The notes under the pieces were generated by a model. It saw only the letters and a list, made by a program, of their open reading frames with translations. It was not told the DNA's origin and made no database searches. 64,000 nt of DNA from Lutraria lutraria (lineage: Eukaryota > Mollusca > Bivalvia > Venerida > Mactridae). Positions within the stretch are counted from its first letter, which is position 1. Every line of letters starts with the position of its first letter. The position numbers and the translations under genes were made by a program. Below, piece by piece: positions 10,854-20,010 of the stretch. The stretch is taken from assembly GCA_964023205.1 (NCBI GenBank), contig OZ026840.1, positions 32,032,199 to 32,096,198 of the forward strand. The letters are read 5' to 3'.

Positions 10854-10965
10854 GTAACTTTTTTCGGTATGGGATTTCTTATTATCATATTATTGAGTGT
10901 TTAGTTTTATGCGTGCAACCATGCATTTTCATGTTTAACTTATTACATTTCAATTGATTTGTCTT

Positions 10966-11121
10966 CAGGTTCTTTGCAGATACCTGACACGTGCACTCAT
11001 GATGAAGAAACCTGGCATGACCTTCGAAAATGTAGTACTGCACCAAGACTATGTCCCAGCACACAAAGCACAGACAACAGTCACTGTGGTGGAAATAGGA
11101 CTTTTGGGGTTTATTGCATGA
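10966..11121 (+). pseudogene. Mariner transposase, catalytic-region fragment
   Basis: This is an open frame of 51 codons ending in TGA at 11119. It reads 'YLTRALMMKKPGMTFENVVL', then 'HQDYVPAHKAQTTV' and 'EIGLLGF'. The HQDxxPAH segment holds the second catalytic aspartate of the mariner DDD triad (family usual: HxDNAPAH; here N is Y). It is the continuation of the fragment at 3453 on the far side of the insertion. The C-terminal third after GLLGF is lost to stops. Confidence 0.85.
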
Positions 11122-11354
11122 TTTTTATTGCATGCAAAGGTTGATCTATCGACGTCATGTTTAAGTTGACATTGCCCCGCTAGTCCATACCATGGTGTCT
11201 GTCAAATAATAGTGTGCAAATGTCACTCGATCAATATTTCTGAAATTTTCAGATATCATGTATTGAAGATTGAAAATCATATGATTTTTGTTAATTTTTC
11301 TCATTTTGTTCAAAAGTTATAGACTCAGTCCGGTTATTTCTGGATCACCCCTCG

Positions 11355-11723
11355 TAAACATAATATAATGCTAACACAAATATATATTCATCAATAAACA
11401 AATATGACACTCTAGCATAATAATAAATGAAATCCTCACTGCATGTGTACAAAATACTGAAGCACTAAGTAATAGTCAAATGACTTCTACACAAATTTCA
11501 AATCCATACACAAATATTAAAGCACTAGATATATAAGCGTCAATAGATTCCCTTCAAACTCCACGAAATCCTGACTGTAAGGAGAAAACTAGTTCAAATC
11601 CATAATTATAGCTCAACTTTTCCACAAGAAAAACAATTTGTTATTATAAACAAACTTCACACAAACGTTCAATACTTATTCTAATCCTGATGTTTACAAG
11701 TTAAATCTACTTCCCATTGTTAC
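11355..11723. other. AT-rich spacer, nothing recognised
   Basis: No gene, array or element end was found between the mariner right end and the candidate exon at 11724. Confidence 0.5.
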
Positions 11724-11868
11724 CTGGCATCCACTATCATGCACAAAGTCATTCACGTGCGTCTTGTATTCGGCACAACCATTTGTGTACCCCACTCCTC
11801 TATCAGCCTCGTGGTCCAAAAAAAAGCTACACTGGCCACCAATATTACACTCTTTGGGTTTGATACTA
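11724..11868 (-). CDS. Candidate cysteine-containing exon of a secreted-type protein
   Basis: The minus strand is open for 48 codons and ends in a good donor (CAG|gtaaca at 11723). The peptide includes 'KECNIGGQCSFFLDHEADRG', then 'VGYTNGCAEYKTH', and ends 'DSGCQ'. It has four cysteines in 48 residues and few hydrophobics, as in extracellular domains. The acceptor ('gatattag') lacks a strong polypyrimidine tract, so the 5' boundary is uncertain. Base composition is clearly richer in G and C than the surroundings. No family is recognised and no partner exon was found within several kb. It could be an exon of a gene with very long introns or an orphan fragment. Confidence 0.4.
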
Positions 11869-12040
11869 CTAATATCCCTTACTTTAATTAACTTTATAAA
11901 AAAAACAAGACACTATGCTTTACTAGTGAACTAGTGTAAACATCCAAGTGCATGTAACTATTAAAATAATTACAACAATGATGACAGAAATACAAACAAT
12001 AGGGCAAAGATTTTGAGATCAAAACCAACGATGAAGGTAT

Positions 12041-12768
12041 AATACTGTTAAACAAGCTTAAACATAGCAAATTTATTTTCTAATCCAAGGGGCCATAACT
12101 CTTTAAGTTGAAGTCTGATTTCACCCAAAACTAAACTTATTCAACACCATAAGGTCATACACATTCATTGTAGATATGATTAGGATCAGTGAATAAATGA
12201 AGGCGCTGGAGTGTAAACAAGCTAAAATATAGCAAATTTTCTAAGTCAAGGGCCCATAACTCTTGAAGTTCTGGTCCGATTCTGCCCATAATCTGTCTTG
12301 TCCAAGACCTTTTAGTCATAAACATCTACTGACAATATGATTAGGATTTGTGGATAAATGAAGGTGCTAGAGTGTAAACAAGCTAAATATAGCAAATTTT
12401 CTAGTCAAGGGCACATAACTCTTGAAATTATTGTCCGATTTTGCCCATAATCAATCTTAGCCGAGACATTGTGACCATACACATTGTGACTTAGTTTGAT
12501 TAAGATTGGCGGAGAGCTGTGGATGCTAGAGTGTAAACAAACTAATTATGGCCGGACGCCGGACATTCATCGATCCTAAAAAAAACATATATTATGAATA
12601 TAAAACATTAAAGGATGGATGAATGGTAATAAAAATGAAACATATACCTGCAAAAATGTTCACAGTGTGTTCACAAGGAAAAGTTTGAGGACGCACGACG
12701 CCGGACAAAGACTGATCACAAAAGATCACCCTGAGCACAAGTGCTCATTTGAGCTATTAAAAACAAGA
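12041..12768. repeat. Array-bearing element, ~170-bp units, with 'tgagcta' end
   Basis: Units carrying 'gtcaagggcccataactctt' and 'agagtgtaaacaagctaa' recur about every 170-175 bp four times (near 12090, 12240, 12405 and a broken fourth). The right end reads 'gacgccggacaaagactgat' followed by 'gagcacaagtgctcatttga', a short hairpin. This same design of array plus hairpin-like end ahead of 'gagcta' is seen at 46.8 and 58.3 kb. Confidence 0.75.
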
Positions 12769-13267
12769 CAACGGTTTTAATGACTATATGCTTTACTAGA
12801 GTAAACGTCCAAGTGAGCTAGGCAGGAGGACACGATCAAGTCACCCGTAACGATATTAGTGTGCAGTAGTAATGACGCTAACATGAAACAAAAAATGAGT
12901 CCCTGAAATGGTGATAATGAAGGAAATGAGATTTGACGAGAACAACAGTGAAGAAATAACAAACATACAACACAGGACACACAAAACATATACACAAAAC
13001 ACACAACATATATACATAATTAGCAGAGCAGAAAACCCTGCAACATACCGGTATATTAGCCCTGGGTGGGGCCAATTTTGTGAGAAGGAGATGTTGTTTA
13101 AAGCAATTGTTGATGGACGCAGGTGCACACAGACGGACACAATCACAATAGCTCACCTTAAGCTGTGTACACCAGAGAGCTAAAAATAGCAACAGATTCA
13201 AATTCAAGCTTATCATTTACAAATGTCACAGATGTTTAATTTGTGAAAAGCACTGTAAACAGAATTA
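12769..13267. other. Spacer with a CA/AT-rich low-complexity patch
   Basis: Bases 12965-13020 are low-complexity 'acacaaaacatatacac' type. Overlapping open frames on both strands at 12777-13216 come from this biased composition and show no domain. No gene is supported. Confidence 0.5.
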
Positions 13268-14539
13268 CGAGGGGTGTTTCATAAATTCTTGAAATAGTTT
13301 CATAGAGCTCACCTTAGAGTTCAAAAATCTATTTTTTCTCTGTCAGTTTCTCAGAGTACTATCCCTGTGTAGTAATAACCCTTTTGTAACGTTCTATCCA
13401 TTTTCGGAAAACCTCACGATAGTCCAAAGCTGGTATATGTTTCATACATTGATAGATGCTACAGCCAATACTGGTTCTAGATTCTTAATGGTGACCTGCG
13501 AGCATTTCTTTTAACTTTGGAAACAACCAAAAGTCACAAGGGCCAAGATCTGGGCTGTATGGTGGATGTTCAATGGTTTTTAGTTTAATTTCCTGCAAAT
13601 AATTAGCTACAACATCTAATTTATGTGCCGGGGCATTGTCATGGAGTAAGCGAAGTCCCCGTGTGCCTGTGCGCGGGTGACGTTCTGTGTATACTTTTAA
13701 CGACTTTTTCAAGAACCTGTTCCTAATAAAACTTTCCAGTCGCCGACGAACCTTCCGGGACAGGTACTTGAAGCACTGGACCATGACCATCAAAGAAAAT
13801 ACAGTACATTGTTTTACTTAACGTCTCGTTTCTCCGTGCGATAACCGGCCAGTTACCGTCAGAGGCAACCCAAACTTTAATTTTTTCTTTGTTTTCCGGC
13901 TCAAAAAGTCAAAAAAAATTTCATCGATTTTTTAAGCTAATTTTACTCACTTTTCCTTCTGTTCCTGTTAATATATGGGGGACCCATCTTGCACAGACCT
14001 TTTTTAATCCTGGTCGATCAGTTAATATACGTTAAACTGATGACAAACTAATGCCCGAAACCTGCGCTAGCTCTTCCACTGTATACCATGCATCAGTCTC
14101 AATTAGTTCCTTTATTTCAGATGTTTCTTTATCGGCCATGGCTGCAACAGGGCAACCCGGTCTTTCATCGTCTCCAACAGACTCTCGCCCTTCTTTAAAG
14201 CGCCGTACCCATTTTGCGACCGCACCATATTGTAGGGCATTTTCTTCATAAACTCTCTACAAATCTGCATAGATATGGGTTGCAGAATAACCGAGTTTCG
14301 AACAAATTTTGCAATATACCTGCTGCTCTAACTTCAAGTCTGCCATGTTTTAGCACGCTAAAGTAGGCAATATAACAACACGTAATCAGTTGAACTGAGG
14401 CGTAGCGAGTAAGAGAAAAGCGTGTGTGGCAAGTGATATAATATGCTTGCAGAGTGATAGTGCTTACACATAGATATATAAAAACATTTGAAAGATTACG
14501 ACTGAACATATTATTTTTAAATTTATGAAATGCCCCTTG
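13268..14539 (-). mobile_element. Second mariner element, decayed
   Basis: The left end 'cgaggggtgtttcataaatt' is mirrored by 'aatttatgaaatgccccttg' at 14520-14539, with TA at 13266-13267 and a mutated CA on the right. The 1.27-kb length is standard for mariner. The minus strand carries a full-length but broken transposase. The ends match at about 17 of 20 positions, so this copy is older than the mariner at 3082. Confidence 0.93.
13485..14346 (-). pseudogene. Mariner transposase, broken
   Basis: It starts at ATG 14346 with 'MADLKLEQQVYCKICSKLGY', the N-terminal helix-turn-helix region. It continues with 'VAKWVRRFKEGRESVGDDER', the typical mariner 'W..RF..G....D..R.G' linker, then 'LTGTEG'. 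In-frame stops fall at codons 30 (14259-14257) and 105 (14034-14032). A frame change precedes the C-terminal part, which begins at about 13793. That part contains 'LLHDNAPAH' (second catalytic D) and 'YSPDLGPCDFWLFPKLK' (third D). The normal length is about 345 codons. All the domains are present, but the gene cannot make an enzyme. It lies inside its own TIRs. Confidence 0.93.
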
Positions 14540-15117
14540 CAGGTATTGCATCTTTGACACTCATAAGCATCTAACAGCCCAAAATATGTAAAGATTAAAT
14601 ACAGAATTTCTCTGATAATAATGTTGTTTAAATCACTAATTTCTGATAATGGATAAACTGAAAAGGTGTACATGTAACAGTATATGTCCCTCTGAATGTT
14701 TTGCACTCTTATGAAAATAGATTTTCTATGATAAATTTTTCTGGTGATGTAGTATTCACGATAGTCAATCGGGCCACTGACTTGAAATTGGTGACAGCCC
14801 TGTGCAATTTTAACATCTTCGGGCTAATTTGGACTATCTTTAATGTCGCTCACTGCTAAACTTGTCTACATGGAAAAAAAGTTAACAAATTCCAAAGTGA
14901 TATTTATATAATTACCCAAAAGAATCAACATTCATCAAAATGTAACTAATGGCAATAGCTGAAAATTATCTTTATACTCACAAGAAAATAAATAAAAACA
15001 AAAAAGTTGCCAAGTTGTCTTCCTATTAATTTAAACAGAAAAAGTATGAATTCTTAAAAAAGGAAATAAATCACTTAATTAAAAAACCAGGCCCTGAACG
15101 TAAACTTTGATACTCTT
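14540..15117. other. AT-rich spacer, nothing recognised
   Basis: Minus-strand open frames at 14246-14706 have no domain and partly overlap the mariner end. No splice-flanked exon was seen. Confidence 0.5.
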
Positions 15118-15372
15118 CTAAACAGAAGGACAACAGCGTAATAAGTACAAACCAATTAGATTTGTAACTCTACTAATAGCAACATAAGCCATGCCTTTCG
15201 CAACTAGAGCTGTCACAAAGGTGACTAATACCCCTGTCGCCGCTTTGACACTAAGATTGCAACAGTACTCTAACTCTATGCAGCTAAGTTCAAGAAGACA
15301 TAACTCTGCAATGAATGAATCGCTGGGCATGGAAATTGTGTCTTGCACATCTACTCTTGATGGTGATAACAT
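15118..15372 (-). pseudogene. Possible PIF1-like helicase relic
   Basis: The 84-codon minus frame ends with 'AKGMAYVAISRVTNLIGLYL', closely resembling motif VI of PIF1-type superfamily-1 helicases (family: QxxVALSRVxxxxGLYL). Such helicases occur in eukaryotes as the cellular PIF1 and as the helicase part of Helitron RepHel proteins. The residues before it ('DSFIAELCLLEL') match poorly. Further up, at 15.4-15.8 kb, short open pieces such as 'VELLMRQATFLLEKKLLHRD' are compatible with a decayed helicase, but frames change repeatedly. No Walker A motif was found. A Helitron source is likely but unproven. Confidence 0.4.
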
Positions 15373-16724
15373 ATTTCATGTTTCATTGCAATCGCTTAAA
15401 AAATGTGGAAGTAGTTCGCTCCACAAACTTTATGTGCTTGTCATTTCTATTGCCATGAACCAACAATTCTTCACCTGCAGAACTGACTACTGTAAATATA
15501 GAGAACGTTGCTGACAGACCAAAATCAGACAGACCTTGAAAAACCACACCACGAGAGGATCATTTTCTTACAATGTCATCTCGATGTAACAGTTTCTTTT
15601 CAAGCAGGAATGTAGCCTGTCTCATTAGTAATTCTACTGGGACCAGAGTTTGTGACAGAAAAGTCGGAAACAGGCTGCGTGACTCTCAATTGAAAGCATG
15701 TTGACCAAACGTTGGTATTCCATTGATGTTAACAACACCATCAGACACGGTTCCCCTGGACATGGAACAGACACTGTACGCAGCAGAATTATGGAATGAA
15801 ATGTAAGCATATCTTCTGCAATTAAAATGATAGATCAGAGTATTTAACTGCTTTTATGGACTAGTTTTAAACCTACACTTACTTCAGGGATCATGCATTT
15901 CCAAATATTTTTTCTAGTATACAACTATAACTATTACTATTACTAATGCTGTGAGTCTTAACTTCTGTTTATGTAGGTCACCAGGTCAGGAGGAGGAAAA
16001 TGCATTCAAAACAAATCATACACACACAAAAAAAACAGGAATATCAATAACTATGATTCCCAGCAAGAGTAAGTATGACCAATAACTGTAAATTATCTAA
16101 ATAAAGAATCTATGGCCAAATATATCACAACATAACATTGAAATAAACCAAAACTGGGTAAAATGACAAAAATTGATGCATGAAATTAATGCAGTACTTA
16201 AATGGATATTACTATCAACCAATATGCAGAAAGTGACCACGAAATCCTGTACAATTATCAATATAACCAGCCTTAATAGTAAAACTGAAATGTGACAGAA
16301 ATATAGCTCCAAAGGTATGGACTAGAAATAGGATACTCAAATCAAACATCTGGAAAAAATGGTGACTAAGGAATTACTGGAAAGTTATAGAAAAGTCTCA
16401 GACAGACGCAAGAGAAGATATCCTTCACCAACTAATAATCACACTATATGATGTGCAATTGTGACATGACTCTTGCACACCTACAATAAGCTCACAAAGT
16501 AAAATAATAGAAATTGCAGTTGCATGGGAATAATTGGGAATATTCACAAATGGAATAAATATCTCCACACAAGAAAAAAGAAATTAGTCACCATCTGTAA
16601 ATTTTGTGAAGGAGATATATCTCGATTCCTACCAAACATAATTGAATGTCATATTGATATGCCTTTGGATGTATAGATTTGTTTTAAATCTGAGCAACAA
16701 AATGTGATTAAACTCAAGTCTACA
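15373..16724. other. Spacer; possible upstream part of the helicase relic, then AT-rich
   Basis: Bases 15400-15800 are richer in GC and may hold more of the relic at 15118. From 15.8 to 16.7 kb nothing is recognised. Confidence 0.4.
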
Positions 16725-16941
16725 CAGGGCTTTTTTTCCTTCTATAACAGAGGCCAAAATTCGGTGAGTTCCCAATTGTAAAAATGCTGTTTTTTCCCAA
16801 TTTTAGGCAAGAAACTCTCAAAAATACAATGCTATTCAAACTCAGTAGTCTAACCCTCTCAAAATTTGGCAAAATATTGCGCTTGAATTTCCCAAAATGA
16901 CAGACTTAGGCCCCTTCCCAATTTTTGGAAAAAAGGCCCTG
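16725..16941. mobile_element. hAT-like MITE (217 bp)
   Basis: The left end 'cagggctttttttcc' is mirrored by 'ggaaaaaaggccctg' at the right. Termini starting CAGGG fit hAT-type non-autonomous elements. Internal 'cccaattttt' words recur four times. An 8-bp target duplication is expected but not visible ('agtctaca' against 'ctagatag'), so flanks may have drifted. Confidence 0.6.
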
Positions 16942-17766
16942 CTAGATAGACTATACATCTATACAACATTACATAGTACAGTTGTTAATTTGATACTTTA
17001 AGTCAAGATTTGGACAAGTTGATTTTTGTTCCGGACAACTTAGATATTCTGGACTTATACTTGTCCAGTGACAAGTAGAAAAATATGATATATCCACACC
17101 TCGGTGGCTTTATATTGCAGCTTCCTGCTGGGTAAGAACAGATAGGTTCAATATCTTTATTGCCACAACAGATATATCAGAAGGATTAACACAATTTAAC
17201 TGAATGATACATTTATATAGCAGCTGCCAATAAAAGTAGTTCTGTATGTTAAAAAAAGAAAAGAAAAAAAGCCTACCTACCGACACTATTATTTTGGCCA
17301 TGCCACCAGAAACACCTATTTCTTTTTAGGCCTCAGAACAGTGATTTTTTCCTTTGTTAAATTTTCGTTCTAAATTTAGCTACATTGTTATCCAGTGCCA
17401 CCTGTACATGCCTTTGACCCGTATTTCTGGGGTTGTTACATGTTAATTCAAAGCTAGCACCGTTCAAGTATAGAACTCTTCTGTCAACAAATTGTGCAGC
17501 AAAAAGCTACACAAGACCGAACCATAACTATGTTTTTATCTATGAAAAAGAATGTGTTGGGAATTGTAATGGTGGTGATAACTGGATATTGATTCTTTTG
17601 CCCACCAGCGATATTTACAAATAGATAGCAGGTGCGCATGACGTCATGGCGATGTTCCCTATACTGCACATAGTTAGTTTAGGCAGTTAGTTTTATTTAC
17701 AACTACCTGGTCCAAGCTGGGTTCTGAATAACTGCAGTCCGCAGGCCAATTTAGCTGCTTAGAAAT
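16942..17766. other. Spacer with a CRE-type palindrome
   Basis: Bases 17010-17080 contain repeated 'ggacaa' and 'cttgtcc' words in both orientations, perhaps another short element. A perfect ATGACGTCAT lies at 17638-17647. No exon is supported. Confidence 0.4.
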
Positions 17767-17997
17767 GTGTTTAGACCGATAAGGATTGTCAAAAGTGTAT
17801 ATATTGCTTATAAAATGCCCAAGCCCCTTAGCAGGCCTGTCAGTCTAGCTTTTGGGCCTGTTGGCAACAAATTTATTGAGAACCCTGCCTGGTTTAGAAC
17901 ATTGCATACACCCTTCCACTTAGATGTTATACACAAGATTGCTAGAGAAGATACTACCCTCTGGGTACCGAGGACAAACAGAACTTTATTTGTTTGA
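17767..17997 (+). CDS. Unassigned 76-codon open frame
   Basis: The frame includes 'MPKPLSRPVSLAFGPVGNKF' and 'WFRTLHTPFHLDVIHKIARE'. Composition is less AT-biased than its surroundings and the peptide has normal amino-acid variety, unlike most open frames here. It lies about 120 bp after a CRE palindrome. I recognise no family and see no splice sites that extend it. It may be a gene fragment, a short exon or chance. Confidence 0.2.
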   Translation: MFRPIRIVKSVYIAYKMPKPLSRPVSLAFGPVGNKFIENPAWFRTLHTPFHLDVIHKIAREDTTLWVPRTNRTLFV

Positions 17998-18507
17998 TCA
18001 TAAAATATGTGTGTATATCCCTTTCGTCACTGGTACAAGGACACAAATTTCACAAAATCGCGAAAACACATGACATTCACACAACTAGCACTTACAACCA
18101 CAAATAAAAACAGTCAACACTTAGGCCTATATTTCATCGTTAAGTGCATCACATTTTGTCGACAAGAATCAACACTTACGAGGTAGTAGTTCATAAACAG
18201 GAGAAAACTTGATACTTCAACAGACGAAATACTTTCCGTACGTCTGGACGCTTGTCGACCAAATCTGGTTCCCGTTCCATGCTGCAGTGCACCAAACAGA
18301 CAGTGAAGTCTACGGGAACCAGTTTATTGTTGACATTTACAAGGGAGATAAATCTGAATGACTAAAATCAAAGCACTGAAAGCTTCCGAACCAGGAATCA
18401 TGTCTATGTTTAGAACATCAGTGATCCTGGCAAAAAAGCAACAACAAAAAAAAGTTAAAAATACAATGAAAATGTTTAGTTTAATCTAAAATAAGGCACT
18501 GTCTGAA
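17998..18507. other. Mixed-composition spacer
   Basis: Bases 18180-18360 are relatively CpG-rich ('cgtctggacgcttgtcgacc') and could be a small regulatory region or exon remnant. No exon with matching splice sites was found. Confidence 0.35.
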
Positions 18508-18733
18508 ATTGTTTGTTTGTTGTTTGAGTTTCATTTGTCAGAGTCAGTTCATCAAGTACCATCGTTCCTATGAGGAATAATCGTTATTAGACTCCCATCC
18601 TCCAAAAGCAAGTGCCTTACCTTCTCACACAGAGACATGGTCGGTAGCTGGGATCGAACCCACGACCCTCCATCAGATAGTGGTTACATCGATTTGAAGT
18701 CAGCTACCTTGACCACTCGACCAGGGAGGCAGG
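18508..18733 (-). repeat. tRNA-derived SINE, copy 1
   Basis: On the minus strand the head contains an A-box-like 'gtcgagtggtcaaggtagct' and a B box 'gggttcgatccc', followed by 'gaccatgtctc' and a body with 'ggatgggagtctaataacga'. It ends in a degenerate A-rich 'aaacaacaaacaaac' tail. The head resembles a class II (Leu/Ser type) tRNA. Related copies lie at 40785, 41133 and 55535. Confidence 0.85.
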
Positions 18734-18923
18734 TCGCACAATGTAGATCGGGGATTTATCCTTTTTGTCAAAATAAGAAAATGGGATTTTAGTTAATCTC
18801 AAGTAGGTGTACATGTAGTTAGAATTTTTAATTACCGCTGCTCAAATTTGAAGTAATTTCACTGCCAAAACAAACTGTAAAACTAGGTTTCGAATTTTGA
18901 AAATGTTAACGGTTACCCATGAA

Positions 18924-19004
18924 ATTCAGATCGGGATTCGAACCCGAATCTTCCCATAGCCAATTACTGGCCTGGGTTGCTCTATCCAATTAAGCTATCT
19001 GACA
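18924..19004 (-). tRNA. tRNA-like sequence, probably a pseudogene or SINE head
   Basis: The minus strand reads an A box 'tagcttaattggatagagc' and a perfect T arm 'tcgggttcgaatcccga'. The acceptor stem pairs at only five of seven positions. The anticodon region is about eight bases too long and folds as 'gccagtaattggc', so no anticodon can be assigned. It is more likely a tRNA-derived repeat than a working tRNA gene. Confidence 0.4.
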
Positions 19005-19309
19005 TTAAAACCATAGGTAAATTACAATTCTGTTTTGAACAAGTTAGATTTATTCAAAAGAGAGGAAATTAACAAATACTAGTATCAAACATTTATTTTG
19101 AAATAGACGATGATTATTACAGAATCCCTCAACATAAGCTGAGTTAAAAGTATGAATAGTTAAATAAAAGATTCTTACCGGTTCCACGTTTTTTTTTTCA
19201 GAATACCCCATTTACCAGAATACACCGAAATACATTTCCGAATTATGGGAATACCCCTTTATTTTATTTGTTGTAAATGTACTTGGCTTAATTAACACCC
19301 GGACAGAAG

Positions 19310-19640
19310 AGCAACATTGGTTGAAAATAACCTGCACAATTGAAAATATCTAAGATCAAAATGAATAATACTTATAACGTGTGATTGTTGACATATATCA
19401 CGGACAATTTTTCATTTTTATCTTCATAAACAAGACCATATTCATACATATGTCGGAATGAAGAAATAACGTAATACAATATTTGTGAATAACACGGAAT
19501 CTGTGTGTATTCCATAATTTGCATTGGTTGCATAAACAAAATATCAGAATGGTCAATATCATTACAAATGTATATGATGAAAATGAGTGGTATTTTTTTC
19601 AGATTCTTATGTACCTCTGCATAATTATAATGGATGTTAT
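19310..19640. repeat. Outlying copy of the 24-31 kb mosaic repeat
   Basis: The order 'ctaagatcaaaatgaat', 'cacggacaat', 'atcttcata', 'cacggaatctgtgtgtattc', 'attggttgcat', 'aatggtcaatatc' is the same as in the units at 24.4-31.4 kb. It shows that the family also occurs outside the main block. Confidence 0.7.
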
Positions 19641-19701
19641 TAGAGATTAATATGTATGGTTTTGTGTATATATATTTTGTATATATGTTATGACGATGTA
19701 C

Positions 19702-19742
19702 ATGTTGTACAAGTTAATAAACTTTATTAACTTGTACAACAT
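19702..19742. repeat. Perfect hairpin, 20-bp arms, 1-base loop
   Basis: Arm 19702-19721 ('atgttgtacaagttaataaa') and arm 19723-19742 are exact reverse complements around a single c at 19722. With no spacer this could extrude as a cruciform, or be a recent foldback event. Confidence 0.9.
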
Positions 19743-19843
19743 ATGTAATAAAATATAAACTAGTTATTTAAAAGCGGATTCAGCCCCTCCCCGAAAGAAA
19801 TGAAAAAACATTCAATGAAATAGCCTACTTTCTTCTTAAGATA

Positions 19844-20010
19844 TGTCGAAAGAAAAATCTTCATTTTTTCCCTTTATTGAGTGTATAAAAACACACTCAA
19901 TAAGGGGAAAATTGAAGATTTTTCTTTCGACAGATTTACGTTGTTTGATGGGTGAAATTGAAAAATAACGTCTGTAAACGTATAAAAATCACGGAATCGA
20001 GTGCCTATGG
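19844..20010. repeat. Hairpin-bearing dispersed repeat, copy 1
   Basis: Arms of about 42 bp, from 'tgtcgaaagaaaaatcttca' to its complement ending at 19932, are separated by a few bases near 'gtataaaaac'. The next ~78 bp ('tgtttgatgggtgaaat' to 'cgagtgcctatg') also match the copy at 48510-48695. Arms and tail together define the family. Confidence 0.85.

Larger units (their letters stand above)
3979..10876. mobile_element. 6.9-kb element with 23-bp perfect inverted ends, nested in the mariner
   Basis: Bases 3979-4001 ('aatcccataccgaaaaaagt' plus 'tac') and 10854-10876 are perfect inverted repeats of 23 bp. They lie inside a mariner whose two halves remain on either side, which fixes the boundaries independently. 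Just inside each end is a tandem array rich in GTTAC. The interior has four exon-like segments on the minus strand (4.9-5.9 kb), a 155-bp tandem array (6.1-7.2 kb), a CpG-rich block with CCAAT and CRE motifs (7.2-7.85 kb) and a 143-bp array (9.2-10.1 kb). No transposase motif was recognised. No clear target duplication was found, since the flanks read 'atatatat' and 'tcttattat'. The superfamily is unassigned; the transposition machinery may be lost or unrecognised. Confidence 0.8.
3082..11354 (+). mobile_element. Mariner element split by a 6.9-kb insertion
   Basis: Bases 3082-3109 and 11327-11354 are perfect 28-bp inverted repeats beginning 'cgaggggtgatccagaaata', flanked by TA on both sides (3080-3081, 11355-11356). 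Without the inner element at 3979-10876 the mariner is about 1.37 kb, the normal size for this family. Both outer parts carry transposase fragments on the plus strand. The intact ends and TA duplication show that the host element inserted first and was then interrupted. Its first nine bases are also those of the second mariner at 13268, so the two are related families. Confidence 0.93.

Noticed and set aside
12777..13216. Membrane protein genes on overlapping minus frames
   Set aside because: Cysteine/valine-rich frames arise from a low-complexity CA/GT-rich patch and overlap each other in three frames.
14051..14251. 66-codon plus-strand gene
   Set aside because: It is the antisense shadow of the mariner transposase pseudogene on the minus strand.
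16725..16941. Confident hAT assignment with target duplication
   Set aside because: The CAGGG ends fit hAT, but the flanking 8-mers do not match, so only a hAT-like label is kept.
18924..19004. Functional tRNA gene
   Set aside because: The acceptor stem has mismatches and the anticodon region is too long to fold normally; kept only as tRNA-like.
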